Translations under genes and position numbers: made by a program
Part shown: positions 7,863-15,337 of the stretch, one piece after another
Numbering within the stretch: the first letter of the stretch is position 1
Layout of the letters: each line of letters begins with the position of its first letter
IMG/VR virus record: IMGVR_UViG_3300035698_009030
Coordinates: 1-29,514 of that record
From: a virus
DNA: 29,514 nt
Strand: one strand, 5' to 3'
Notes under the pieces: generated by a model
Seen by the model: only the letters and a program-made list of their open reading frames with translations
Told to the model about the DNA's origin: nothing
Databases searched by the model: none

Positions 7863-9653
7863 CTACATTTTAGGCTTTATCTGTTTACAAACTTGATGTA
7901 AAAACCGATTAACTTCAACGGTAGTCAAATGCCCTACCTCAATTGACGTATCAACAAAAATACGAAGGCCCGCCCGCCTTGCTTTGCTGCAAAAATAAAC
8001 ATCCTCCCCAACAGTATGCCCATCTACTTTCTCAAAGGCAAACCATGGGTGTTCCACTCTATCAAAAACTGCCATGTCAAACAAAAGGCACCCTGTTCCA
8101 GTTGCATCTATCTCAACCAAATCCCCGGAATAAGCTTCTTCATCTGGGATGCTTTCATACTTTCCAATATCCCCTCGTAAAAAAATTGGGTCAAAAGGCA
8201 TCCACCTTCTATGCACTCTAACCCCGCAAATATCCACTTTATGAGATAGTAACTTAGTAAGAGTGTTGGCAGGATACGTCTGATCGGTATCGAGCATCAG
8301 TAAGTACTTTGCTCCTTCCAGTTGAGCCTGTTCTATCAAACTGTTCCTCGCATCTGCTAAACTGCCCGAAAAAGGACCGTGGGGGAATTTAGGGATCAGC
8401 AGCGCATAAGAATCAGGTTTATCCATACAAGCGTAACTTGTAAAAAACTGAACTGGGACCTGTGTATCGACCAAAGGAAAACCAATCGCTATTTTCCCCC
8501 CCATTCGTTCTCTCTTACGTCGGATGTATGTTGTCCTGTCCCTCTCAAGTTTATTATTTTTATAAGCGGCTTTATAAAACTCGTCATTAAGTTCCGCTCC
8601 GTAGTTAACAGGGTGGTAGTGCTTTACCCTTGCCCCCATAGCAATGATTCTTCGCCCCAGTTCTTTAGAGATGTCACTTAATTCATCGTCACAAAAACAA
8701 TGTTCATAGGCCATGTTGAAAAATTGTCTGTCTGGGAGTAACCCAAGCATCTTTTTATGAGCCATCCAATGAGCACGATCATTCCCCGGATGGGTCCAAA
8801 CACCGACAACCCCAAACCAGTTATCATCAACAGTAGAGAGTGTATATTCTAATGCCCTCTCAAACCCTTCTTCAAGTTCGGTATCGTCCCCTAAAAAAAG
8901 AACCCATTCTCTCGTTGTCTCTTTTGTGAGCATATCTACCATCGCGGGGCAACCTATTCTCTCTGTGTCAAATGCAGAAACAATCTCCGCATTTGGCAGA
9001 TGTTTCTCTACTGACCCAATACACCGTTTTGCTGAGTCGGGGCGTACCACCGGAATAATGACACTTATCTTTTTTGACAACTCAGAAGATGGCCCCGGTG
9101 TCAAAAAAGTATATTCAATTTTTTTGAGATAAGGCTTCAACTTTTCTACTTGGTCAGCGTAAAGAAAATTCCCTTCTGTGTCCCCAATGGCGTGAACGTC
9201 ACAACTCACAAAACAAAAAGATGTACACCCCATATATTCTGCTAACTTGACCGCTGTCGCTAAAGAAAATTCATTATGTGCCATACCGAGTTTAGCCCAA
9301 TTAAATACGTGCCTTGGGGAATAGTCTTCGTAGCAGTATTTAGACTCGGCTTCATGCACAAGTAGAATTGCTTTCTCAGGTTTAACCATCTTGCAAAAAT
9401 CTAAACTGCATTGTCCCCTAAAATCACACTCTGGGTTTTGGTTATCTTGTTGTTTTATCCTCTTACTCCCCCCGTCTTTCACCATTGCATATGTGGCGTT
9501 GGGTAAACCCAAAGGCTCAACTTTATAGATGGCATGGTTTAGGGTGATAACAATCCCTTCTCCAATGTCCTCTTTTGTTAAATGCTGTAAAGATGCCCCT
9601 TTCCCAACTATCCAAACTTTTTGTCCTTCGTGCTTGTTTCTAAGACTTTTCAA
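7863..9653 (-). CDS. Three-module glycosyltransferase
   Basis: 596 residues in three parts. About 10-190: a DUF115/MptE-like module with VWIVGKGASLQHL, a nucleotide-binding type start. About 195-370: a GT-A fold of family-2 type, with ISVIIPVVRPDS and the acidic FLGDDTELEEGF. About 385-590: a second GT-A module with KYLLMLDTDQTYP (DxD), CGVRVHRRW and VGEDVYFCSKARRAG, the late E-D motif of GT2 enzymes. It would transfer sugars from nucleotide donors to an acceptor in the cytoplasm. I chose TTG at 9653, seven bases after AAGGA; TTG 9668 would overlap the SD. It overlaps the dehydratase gene by 14 bases, so the two form one unit. The acceptor is unknown: virion tail protein or host surface glycan. 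Confidence 0.85.
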   Translation of the reverse strand: MKSLRNKHEGQKVWIVGKGASLQHLTKEDIGEGIVITLNHAIYKVEPLGLPNATYAMVKDGGSKRIKQQDNQNPECDFRGQCSLDFCKMVKPEKAILLVHEAESKYCYEDYSPRHVFNWAKLGMAHNEFSLATAVKLAEYMGCTSFCFVSCDVHAIGDTEGNFLYADQVEKLKPYLKKIEYTFLTPGPSSELSKKISVIIPVVRPDSAKRCIGSVEKHLPNAEIVSAFDTERIGCPAMVDMLTKETTREWVLFLGDDTELEEGFERALEYTLSTVDDNWFGVVGVWTHPGNDRAHWMAHKKMLGLLPDRQFFNMAYEHCFCDDELSDISKELGRRIIAMGARVKHYHPVNYGAELNDEFYKAAYKNNKLERDRTTYIRRKRERMGGKIAIGFPLVDTQVPVQFFTSYACMDKPDSYALLIPKFPHGPFSGSLADARNSLIEQAQLEGAKYLLMLDTDQTYPANTLTKLLSHKVDICGVRVHRRWMPFDPIFLRGDIGKYESIPDEEAYSGDLVEIDATGTGCLLFDMAVFDRVEHPWFAFEKVDGHTVGEDVYFCSKARRAGLRIFVDTSIEVGHLTTVEVNRFLHQVCKQIKPKM

Positions 9654-10647
9654 CGTTTTTCCTTTCAATTATCCAGTTAACGGTTTTTTCTAAAGATTCA
9701 TTAAAACCTTTAGGTGAAACCCACCCGAGTTTACTAATTTTTGCTCCGTCTAAAGCATACCTTAAATCGTGCCCAGGGCGAGATGAATGAAAATCCACCA
9801 TTTTATAATTTAATGGTTTGCCAACTATTTTGGCAATTTCTTGTGCCAAAGTTAAATTGTCTATCTCTCGCTCACCCACTATGTTATACTGTCCTTTTGA
9901 AGCGTCAATGTTATCTAAAACTTCGGTACCGTTTAACAGCAAAAAACTTACTGCGTTTGCAACATTTCTGGCATGGATGTAGAATCTTGTCCCGGCTTTT
10001 GTTTTACTTGCATCAGCGTGAATTGTGACAACTTCTCCATCAAGTACGTACTTAATGATTAGCGGGACAAACTTTTCTGGATGCTGTCGTTCCCCGATAA
10101 CGTTCATCGTATTAGTTATAATTATGGGGATACCATAAGTATTTGCATACGCTCTACAAAGGGCTTCCTGCGACGCCTTACTCGCTGAGTAAGGGTTACC
10201 AGGGTTCAGTCTGTCTCCTTCACAATAGTTTAATCCAATGGGGGCTGTTCCGTATACTTCATCAGTAGAAAACTGAACGAATTTTTTTAACCCTTTTAAC
10301 TCTTTCGCCCATTCTAACATATGCAGCATCAAGTTAACGTTATTCTGTACAAAAGGAACAGAGTTTTCAATTGAATTATCAACGTGACTTTCGCTTGCCA
10401 TATTAACAATATAATCAAGCTGGCCTACTTCTTGCTTAACTCCATCAGAAATAGGCATAGTTAAATCGACTGGAAAAATTTTCACTCTTGGGTTATTAAT
10501 ACATTTTATTCCTCTAAGCCGGTCAAACCCCGAAGAAGCGTAAGACAATTTGTCAAAAATAACTACTTCCCAATCGGTATTCTTCAAAAAATGCTCGACA
10601 AAATGATGCCCGACGAAACCGCACCCTCCTGTTATAAGTATTTTCAT
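9640..10647 (-). CDS. RmlB-like nucleotide-sugar 4,6-dehydratase / epimerase (extended SDR)
   Basis: 335 residues with the complete short-chain dehydrogenase scaffold: NAD-binding GGCGFVG (7-13), ASESHVDNSI (84-93, the RmlB/GalE region), STDEVYG (127-133, with the Thr-Asp-Glu of dTDP-glucose 4,6-dehydratases) and catalytic YSASK (Tyr153, Lys157). Length is as expected for the family. The likely reaction is dehydration of an NDP-hexose to a 4-keto-6-deoxy sugar; the exact substrate cannot be read from sequence. I chose ATG 10647 (MKILITGG) with AAGGA upstream rather than ATG 10662. It is coupled to the glycosyltransferase downstream, which may use its product. Such a gene inside a tail operon is not part of the core siphovirus set. 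Confidence 0.9.
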   Translation of the reverse strand: MKILITGGCGFVGHHFVEHFLKNTDWEVVIFDKLSYASSGFDRLRGIKCINNPRVKIFPVDLTMPISDGVKQEVGQLDYIVNMASESHVDNSIENSVPFVQNNVNLMLHMLEWAKELKGLKKFVQFSTDEVYGTAPIGLNYCEGDRLNPGNPYSASKASQEALCRAYANTYGIPIIITNTMNVIGERQHPEKFVPLIIKYVLDGEVVTIHADASKTKAGTRFYIHARNVANAVSFLLLNGTEVLDNIDASKGQYNIVGEREIDNLTLAQEIAKIVGKPLNYKMVDFHSSRPGHDLRYALDGAKISKLGWVSPKGFNESLEKTVNWIIERKNVEKS

Positions 10648-10662
10648 CCTTTTTCCTTTCAT

Positions 10663-11058
10663 CTAAGATTTAAGGTATCTACATTCATATGTTACAACTG
10701 CTCGATACCATTGATTCTGGTCACCGTCTCTCACCATTTGCTGGTTCGTCCTTTCCATTAATATAGAAGTGTACCCTGTCGCCGTTGGTTTTGAATCATC
10801 ATAAAGATTTACAAGCGCCTGATACGCCGCTAACCTTAAAAGGTTTGTTTCAGCATAGACATCAAACTGAATTGTCACTATCTCAAAACGTCTATCCGCA
10901 AACCAGTAATCAGGATAACCACTCACCATAAAATATGTGGCGTAAGTGGGGGATGCTCCTTGCGGGGCCATCTCAATATAGAGTCCGCCAGGTAACGCAG
11001 TTTTTAGTGCAGCATTGCCACTGTACGCACTGTATACGCCTGTTAGGATGTTTTGCAT
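10663..11058 (-). CDS. Tail terminator / completion protein (DUF3168-like)
   Basis: 131 residues. The layout (N-terminal helix with LTGVYSAYSGNAALKTAL, then strands YFMVSGYPDYWF, IVTIQFDVYAET, a helix and a closing WYRAVVTYECRY) fits the small alpha/beta tail completion proteins (DUF3168, gp17-like) that cap the tail tube and join it to the head. It follows the gp10-like gene and precedes the tail protein region, the expected place. Its ATG lies at the end of the preceding gene (one-base overlap). Family assignment is from pattern and order. Confidence 0.75.
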   Translation of the reverse strand: MQNILTGVYSAYSGNAALKTALPGGLYIEMAPQGASPTYATYFMVSGYPDYWFADRRFEIVTIQFDVYAETNLLRLAAYQALVNLYDDSKPTATGYTSILMERTNQQMVRDGDQNQWYRAVVTYECRYLKS

Positions 11059-11327
11059 TATTTTACCCTTCTACCGGCCTGTGCAGGTATCAAATCATAC
11101 CCGTACCACCTTGCTACTTCGCAAACAGTATTAAAAGAAAGTAAAGGTTCTGCTTCAACGGAGACTTTATCTACGTGCAAATCAATAATGGCTTGCACTG
11201 TTTCACCCGCTCTCATCCGAATATCACAAGAACGAACACCTCCTATCTTACTACCGTCTTTATGTGAAAACTTGGCATTCTTTGTTATTAAACTTGAAGA
11301 TATCTTAATAAAATTTTTACGCATCAT
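11058..11327 (-). CDS. Hypothetical head-tail joining region protein (89 aa)
   Basis: 89 residues starting with two Met codons after GAAGGG, overlapping the gp10-like gene by four bases and the tail terminator gene by one. The product is mixed alpha/beta, with a basic N-terminus and VCEVARWYGYDLIPAQAG near the end. I do not recognise a family. Tight packing in the head-tail block suggests a structural or assembly role. Confidence 0.65.
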   Translation of the reverse strand: MMRKNFIKISSSLITKNAKFSHKDGSKIGGVRSCDIRMRAGETVQAIIDLHVDKVSVEAEPLLSFNTVCEVARWYGYDLIPAQAGRRVK

Positions 11328-11698
11328 ATCATCCCTTCATTAAATTTTTCGATTGCTGCCTTGATGTTTCTGTCAAGCGCCGGTTTAAGAAATGGGTGCG
11401 CAGGGGTGTGGGGTGAACTCAGTGTCGGTCCAGCATGACCGTGCTCGATCAACCATGCCTGCATCGCCCCTTTACCGCCAGCTTTAACCATGTACCCACC
11501 GTCATCAAACTTACTCTTCTTTCGTTTGATAGACCTTCTCAAGTTACCTGACTTGTCAATAAATGCTGCCGAAGCTTTTGCGTCGACTTTTATCTTGTTT
11601 GCAATCTGCGCAGCCTTGTCATCAAGATACTCTTCAAGTTCTTTTTCAAACCCTTCAGTATACATCTCAAAAGTAACTTTAGCTGTTAATTTAGGCAT
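11324..11698 (-). CDS. HK97 gp10-like head-tail / tail component
   Basis: 124 residues. The N-terminal helical part (FEKELEEYLDDKAAQIANKIKVDAKASA), SGNLRRSI near 55-62, and a final HTPAHPFLKPALDR are the hallmark pattern of the HK97 gp10 family, which acts in head-tail joining. I start it at ATG 11698, which has AGGAGG seven bases upstream and overlaps the adaptor gene stop as TGATG, rather than at 11716 upstream of that SD. Order (connector, adaptor, gp10-like) is standard. Confidence 0.88.
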   Translation of the reverse strand: MPKLTAKVTFEMYTEGFEKELEEYLDDKAAQIANKIKVDAKASAAFIDKSGNLRRSIKRKKSKFDDGGYMVKAGGKGAMQAWLIEHGHAGPTLSSPHTPAHPFLKPALDRNIKAAIEKFNEGMI

Positions 11699-12024
11699 CA
11701 GATAACCTCCTGGCAACGTAATACCATATAGTTATCTCTTTGATAATCTTCGGGGCCCCCTTGAATACGGTAGGTCTTTGTCTTGTGAATTACTCTACAA
11801 GTTGCAGTTATCCTTGTGTCCCGGCGCACCCTCAACTTAAACTCGACTTGAGACTCAAGCTTGTCAGCATACACCCTTTCCAGACCACGGACAGGAAGGT
11901 ATTCAGCCCATTTAGGGGCGTTTACTAAAGTGGTGTAAGTGTCAATTGCTGCACCCATTCCATCGGAAGTGGTGGAGAGTTCTTGTATCGTTATAGGCTG
12001 ATCGAGCTTACCAATTCTCTGCAT
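11698..12024 (-). CDS. Head-tail adaptor (stopper) protein
   Basis: 108 residues matching the phage head-tail joining family (SPP1 gp16 / HK97 gp7-like): IGKLDQPITIQELSTTSDGMG near the start, WAEYLPVRGLERVYADKL in the middle, and a beta-barrel end with HKTKTYRIQGGPEDYQRDNYMVLRC. These proteins close the connector after packaging and dock the tail. It starts two bases after the connector gene stop. Confidence is high because the N-terminal motif, length and neighbours all agree. Confidence 0.9.
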   Translation of the reverse strand: MQRIGKLDQPITIQELSTTSDGMGAAIDTYTTLVNAPKWAEYLPVRGLERVYADKLESQVEFKLRVRRDTRITATCRVIHKTKTYRIQGGPEDYQRDNYMVLRCQEVI

Positions 12025-12026
12025 CT

Positions 12027-12641
12027 TTAACTCCTGTTAAACAGCCGGTAAGGTTGAAGCATTGAAATTATATACCCTGGAATTTCAGCATATTTATAAT
12101 AGGGCCCAAGTAGGAAACTCTCTCGGTTTGCATACATATCGCTAACCATTACCATCGCTGCGACCTTAAGAACTTCAGGCACTACAATTGGGTCAACTCC
12201 ATACCCACAAACAAACTCTATTTCAATGGGATTAGATGGATACAGGGTGTCGTTTGGCCACGTCTTATCTACCCCTAAAATAACCCGACCGGGGTCAGAT
12301 GTCGTGTCAACAATGTATTCTGACGCTGCTAAAGTAGACTGATCATTGTCTTCATCTGTGTACTTTATTGCAGTAACGGATTGAAGATTACCAAAAGGAA
12401 GAGTGAAAAAATTTTTAGGCCAATCATCTGCATAAGCTTTCCACGTTTGAGTGATTAACCTACGGTTAGTTATATTTTCAACCTGTACCGTTGCCGCGAG
12501 TATAAGAGACGCTATTAAGTTATCAGACTCAGCGTGATCCACTACTAAATGGTCTTTTACTTCTTCTAATTGTAAGAAAATTCCAGTTGGTTTTGTAACA
12601 AGCACTGTTTTCATGTAGCTGTTATCTTCAAATTGGTTCAT
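12027..12641 (-). CDS. Head-tail connector (gp6-like)
   Basis: 204 residues. LQLEEVKDHLVVDHAESDNLIASLILAA and the following VENITNRRLITQTWKAY are the helical signature of gp6-like head-tail connectors; the C-terminal IEIEFVCGYG and PEVLKVAAMVMVSDMYANRE also fit. It would form a ring below the portal. The start ATG 12641 has GAGGG about 11 bases upstream; an internal ATG ten codons later (MKTVLVTKPTG) is an alternative. The capsid gene is unusually far upstream, with about 4 kb of other structural genes between. Confidence 0.88.
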   Translation of the reverse strand: MNQFEDNSYMKTVLVTKPTGIFLQLEEVKDHLVVDHAESDNLIASLILAATVQVENITNRRLITQTWKAYADDWPKNFFTLPFGNLQSVTAIKYTDEDNDQSTLAASEYIVDTTSDPGRVILGVDKTWPNDTLYPSNPIEIEFVCGYGVDPIVVPEVLKVAAMVMVSDMYANRESFLLGPYYKYAEIPGYIISMLQPYRLFNRS

Positions 12642-12706
12642 GTTGTAATAACCCTCGTGTAAACCTACTTTAAACTGCTCATAAACCCGTAACCATTATT
12701 TACCTC

Positions 12707-12979
12707 TTATCCGTTTGGTGTGCTCAGCTCAAATACATATTGCTGATTTAAGACTAAATCCACTACGTTATCGGTGTAATCATCTTCATAATAAAGTGTT
12801 AACCTCCCTCCATCTGGGACTAAATAAGGTGATACTACTAAATCCCTATCCATTGCTCCGGGTGCTAAAATATGAACTAAAATTGTGTTGACTATTTCCC
12901 CATCTGTATTTGTAATCACTAAACTAATGTGCGCGTTCTCCCCTGGCGCAGCCAGTGCATGAGAAGCGTTATGTAGCAC
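12707..12979 (-). CDS. C-terminal part of a probable frameshifted head/fibre protein
   Basis: Frame of 90 codons from a GTG that has no ribosome site. The frame is open further upstream, to just after a TGA at 13025-13027, and reads VFSTQDVYIQRVIWVLHNASHA before the nominal start. This beta-rich sequence (HISLVITNTDG) resembles the NLSLVITPT segment of the 195-residue neighbour. It is in the -1 frame relative to the gene starting at 13179, and the two join naturally at a run of four G (13021-13024) to give a 157-residue protein. I read it as the second half of that product, by programmed or accidental frameshift. Confidence 0.6.
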   Translation of the reverse strand: MLHNASHALAAPGENAHISLVITNTDGEIVNTILVHILAPGAMDRDLVVSPYLVPDGGRLTLYYEDDYTDNVVDLVLNQQYVFELSTPNG

Positions 12980-13179
12980 CCATATAACACGTTGGATATA
13001 AACATCTTGTGTTGAAAATACCCCTCATCATCAGAAAGGTTAAAACGATGTATCCTACCAGTATCGACTTCACGCCACCGAGAACCGTTAGGAGGAGCAT
13101 TCCCGGTAGCGGACGACGGTTTAGTTTCCGAGCTTAATCCAGAAAAGTTTTTTACTGCTGTTTCAAAAGTGTTAGACAT
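12919..13179 (-). CDS. N-terminal part of a probable frameshifted head/fibre protein
   Basis: Starts ATG overlapping the previous stop as TAATG. Residues 1-55, including NGSRWREVDTGRIHRFN, resemble the 60-residue protein at 13791-13973 (IHVIDTGDEYIYHDGTW), a short 'DTG' domain. After SDDEG at about residue 53 the reading becomes unlike a structural protein and ends 33 codons later, whereas the -1 frame continues as a plausible beta domain to 12707. The true product is probably the 157-residue fusion; the 86-residue form would be a short variant if the shift is partial. Confidence 0.6.
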   Translation of the reverse strand: MSNTFETAVKNFSGLSSETKPSSATGNAPPNGSRWREVDTGRIHRFNLSDDEGYFQHKMFISNVLYGCYITLLMHWLRQGRTRTLV

Positions 13180-13766
13180 TAAACGTCCACTTCTTCCCAG
13201 ACAAAACCAAAAAGCATAACATCGCCACTTGCCAAAAGTGTGTCCGTAGCAATCGCATACCCAGGTGGAACTACAATTTGTCCATCAATATCAAACACAG
13301 TTGGGCCTGAAATCAGATCAGTTGTAATGTTGGTTCCCAGAGTTCCTATGTGTTTTACGACAACGCCAGATGCACCTGTTATAGTAGCGGCTGCGTCAGC
13401 TATCGCTGAAGATGTAGCAGCACCCCATTTACCATTCCTAACTGTAATATCTGCTGCATAACCTGCGTGTGTCGGTGTGATTACAAGTGATAAATTTGTA
13501 TCCGCCACTGGGCTATCCGTCATTGCATAATTAAACTCATGCATGATATAGTTTTTTCCGCTCGTACTCGGATTTAAAATCGCAAGTCCTGTAAAAGTAT
13601 TGTGGAGAGTAGTACTTGTTGTCACATGTGCTTGGTTACAAGCGCTAAAGACTCTTCCTGCTAAAGTCGCTTCCGCTAATTTCCCACCGCCGCTTACCAC
13701 TACCAATTTTCGATCATCGTCAATTAAGGGTGCCCGTCCGACACCGGCTGAAGTTTTTGCGTACAT
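13179..13766 (-). CDS. Putative head decoration / fibre protein (195 aa)
   Basis: 195 residues, beta-rich, with few Lys and many Thr/Ala/Gly; segments such as TTLHNTFTGLAILN, NLSLVITPTHAG and GQIVVPPGYAIA suggest a sandwich domain with an exposed loop. Good SD AAAGGGG upstream of ATG. It is in the block between capsid and connector and is probably a virion surface protein; I cannot name a family. PPGYAI followed by GDVMLFGFVWEE resembles the end of capsid-attached proteins in other phages, a weak hint. Confidence 0.65.
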   Translation of the reverse strand: MYAKTSAGVGRAPLIDDDRKLVVVSGGGKLAEATLAGRVFSACNQAHVTTSTTLHNTFTGLAILNPSTSGKNYIMHEFNYAMTDSPVADTNLSLVITPTHAGYAADITVRNGKWGAATSSAIADAAATITGASGVVVKHIGTLGTNITTDLISGPTVFDIDGQIVVPPGYAIATDTLLASGDVMLFGFVWEEVDV

Positions 13767-13790
13767 TTGTTATTTCCCCTTTGTTAATCG

Positions 13791-13973
13791 TTAAACTTGC
13801 CTAAGTGCATTTATCATACGCAGATCTTGTTCCCAAGTTCCATCGTGATAAATGTATTCATCACCTGTGTCTATAACATGGATGGTTGACCCCTCCCTGA
13901 TTGCTGTATCAGGGAAAGAGTCTGAAGATACCACGTTAAAGTGTTGTATTACTGTTTGTAATTTAATAGCCAT
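13791..13973 (-). CDS. Small structural protein with 'DTG' domain (60 aa)
   Basis: 60 residues; start ATG with GAGGG seven bases before. The core IHVIDTGDEYIYHDGTWEQDL resembles short domains in phage structural proteins in which a D-T-G-x-x-Y strand is followed by a W-containing turn. The same pattern occurs in the first part of the gene at 13179. Probably a small virion protein made with its neighbours; no enzymatic motif. Confidence 0.6.
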   Translation of the reverse strand: MAIKLQTVIQHFNVVSSDSFPDTAIREGSTIHVIDTGDEYIYHDGTWEQDLRMINALRQV

Positions 13974-13985
13974 GATTTCCCTCTA

Positions 13986-14471
13986 TTAAGCTGCTACCAT
14001 TGAAGCGCCCTCATCAAGTGGGATGTACCATACAGACCATTTGACTGTTCCTGTGGCCGGAGAAGCAGATGAAGTAAGATTCAAGCTACCTGTTTTTAAC
14101 ACCCATTCGCTCGCAGTACTAAAATCAGCCGCACTTGAACCAACAGATAATGTCAATGCTGATCCAACCGCTGTCGGCAGCGTCATCATCCTACCTGGGG
14201 CAAAGCTTTGTATGTCAGCGCTATCGATGCACAAGGCAGTAACTACTGCCGTTGCATCTGTGGTTAAGTGTGATATGTTCAGTAGGGTAGCCGTCGCATG
14301 TATGGCAACAGAAACCTCGCCCAATAACCCAGTTAATAAAACACGACCACCTGTTACAGTGAATAAAGGGATAACAGCTCCTGTTGTCAATGCTACTGCT
14401 GTTTTGTCAACTCTCATTCCTGTTACCAGATCTGCAATTCTCGCTCTTGTGCTTGGTGCGTAGTTAGCCAT
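13986..14471 (-). CDS. Putative head decoration protein, paralogue 2
   Basis: 161 residues, tandem paralogue of the gene at 14501. Both begin MANYAPSTRARIADLVTGMRV and share GGRVLLTGLLGE, PGRMMTLPTAVG-type and DFSTASEWVLKTG segments; the central part is diverged. SD and start region are identical at DNA level to those of the neighbour (TTTGTCAGCTCCTATTT on the plus strand). The VLLTGLLGEVSVAI pattern fits a beta-structured, multimeric phage surface protein. Decoration of the head is an inference from location after the capsid gene. Confidence 0.65.
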   Translation of the reverse strand: MANYAPSTRARIADLVTGMRVDKTAVALTTGAVIPLFTVTGGRVLLTGLLGEVSVAIHATATLLNISHLTTDATAVVTALCIDSADIQSFAPGRMMTLPTAVGSALTLSVGSSAADFSTASEWVLKTGSLNLTSSASPATGTVKWSVWYIPLDEGASMVAA

Positions 14472-14500
14472 TTGTCAGCTCCTATTTAACTGTTTTTAGT

Positions 14501-14983
14501 TTATGCCTCTATCATTGAAGCGCCAGCATCAAGAGGAATGTACCATGCTGACCACTTAATAGTTCCGGTAACCGGAGCCGCCGAACCAAGGAGTTGTAAA
14601 GCTCCTGTTTTCAACACCCATTCGCTCGCAGTACTAAAATCAGCCGCACTTGAACCAGTTGATATAGTCAATGCCGTTCCAACCGCTGTCGGTAATGTGA
14701 ACATTCTACCGGGGTCCATGCCTGTGATATTCCCACTTACAGCAGACATGTATGTTAAAACTGCCGTTGCATCTGTAGTGGTGCTCAAAATCCGTAATGT
14801 GGTAGCGGTTGCTGCGATTTTAACTGAAATCTCGCCCAACAGACCGGTCAATAGAACACGACCACCAGTTATAGTAAACAAATCTACGGTTGCAGCCGTT
14901 ACCAATGCTGCTGCTCTCTCAACCCGCATACCTGTAACAAGGTCTGCGATTCTCGCTCTCGTGCTTGGTGCATAGTTAGCCAT
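14501..14983 (-). CDS. Putative head decoration protein, paralogue 1
   Basis: 160 residues, beta-rich, Ala/Thr-rich. It differs from its downstream tandem copy mainly at residues 22-45 and 65-95, while the N-terminus and the C-terminal third are nearly the same, including a run of over 40 identical bases (plus strand 14615-14657 against 14100-14140). ATG follows AGGAG. Two diverging copies suggest either mixed occupancy of the virion surface or an evolving receptor-contact protein. Family not recognised. Confidence 0.65.
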   Translation of the reverse strand: MANYAPSTRARIADLVTGMRVERAAALVTAATVDLFTITGGRVLLTGLLGEISVKIAATATTLRILSTTTDATAVLTYMSAVSGNITGMDPGRMFTLPTAVGTALTISTGSSAADFSTASEWVLKTGALQLLGSAAPVTGTIKWSAWYIPLDAGASMIEA

Positions 14984-14993
14984 TTGTCAGCTC

Positions 14994-15335
14994 CTATTTT
15001 GTTGGTTTACTCCGTTTTGTTGTTTTTTTTGGAACAACGGTTTCTTTTTTGTCCTTCACTTCAACTTTTTTTTCTGCTTCAACTTTTTTTTCTGCTTCAA
15101 CTTTTTTTTCTGCTTCAACTTTTTTTTCTGCTTCAACTTTTTTGTCCTTCACTTCAACTTTTTTTTCTGCTTCAACTTCAGCCTGTTCTGCTGCATAAAT
15201 GTTATCAAGATATTTTTGATATGTGATAGCCTTCCCATCCTGACATAAGCGTCTTGCAAGAGAACGTTCAATAAAATAGGCTTTACCAATTTTGTGCCCA
15301 TCGTGAGACTTTGTGTAAACAATTTTCATTGTCAT
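14994..15335 (-). CDS. Small virion-region protein with Lys/Glu repeat tail
   Basis: 113 residues. The first 50 (KIVYTKSHDGHKIGKAYFI..SLARRLCQDGKAIT) look like the small beta domain found in many phages after the capsid gene, in which a hydrophobic strand is followed by an 'LxxxGxA' helix. From residue 54 the protein is almost only Lys, Glu, Val and Ala, built of repeated VEAEKK units with VEVKDKK at both ends, then a Lys-rich end (KKTTKRSKPTK). The tail is probably a flexible or helical charged arm. GGAGG lies just before ATG. Confidence 0.7.
   Translation of the reverse strand: MTMKIVYTKSHDGHKIGKAYFIERSLARRLCQDGKAITYQKYLDNIYAAEQAEVEAEKKVEVKDKKVEAEKKVEAEKKVEAEKKVEAEKKVEVKDKKETVVPKKTTKRSKPTK
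15046..15177 (-). repeat. 18-bp tandem repeat coding VEAEKK
   Basis: Four head-to-tail copies of an 18-bp unit (plus-strand unit ACTTTTTTTTCTGCTTCA) between two 21-bp VEVKDKK-coding units, with one more VEAEKK copy beyond. All are in frame in the 113-residue gene. Near-identity of the copies implies recent expansion by slippage. Confidence 0.9.
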
Positions 15336-15337
15336 GG

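Noticed and set aside
13240-14975. Long plus-strand frames (73, 146 and 145 codons)
   Set aside because: Antisense to the decoration-like genes; the two longest resemble each other only because the genes beneath are paralogues.
15046-15177. Short regular repeats as a CRISPR array
   Set aside because: The 18-bp units are contiguous without spacers and lie in frame in a coding gene.
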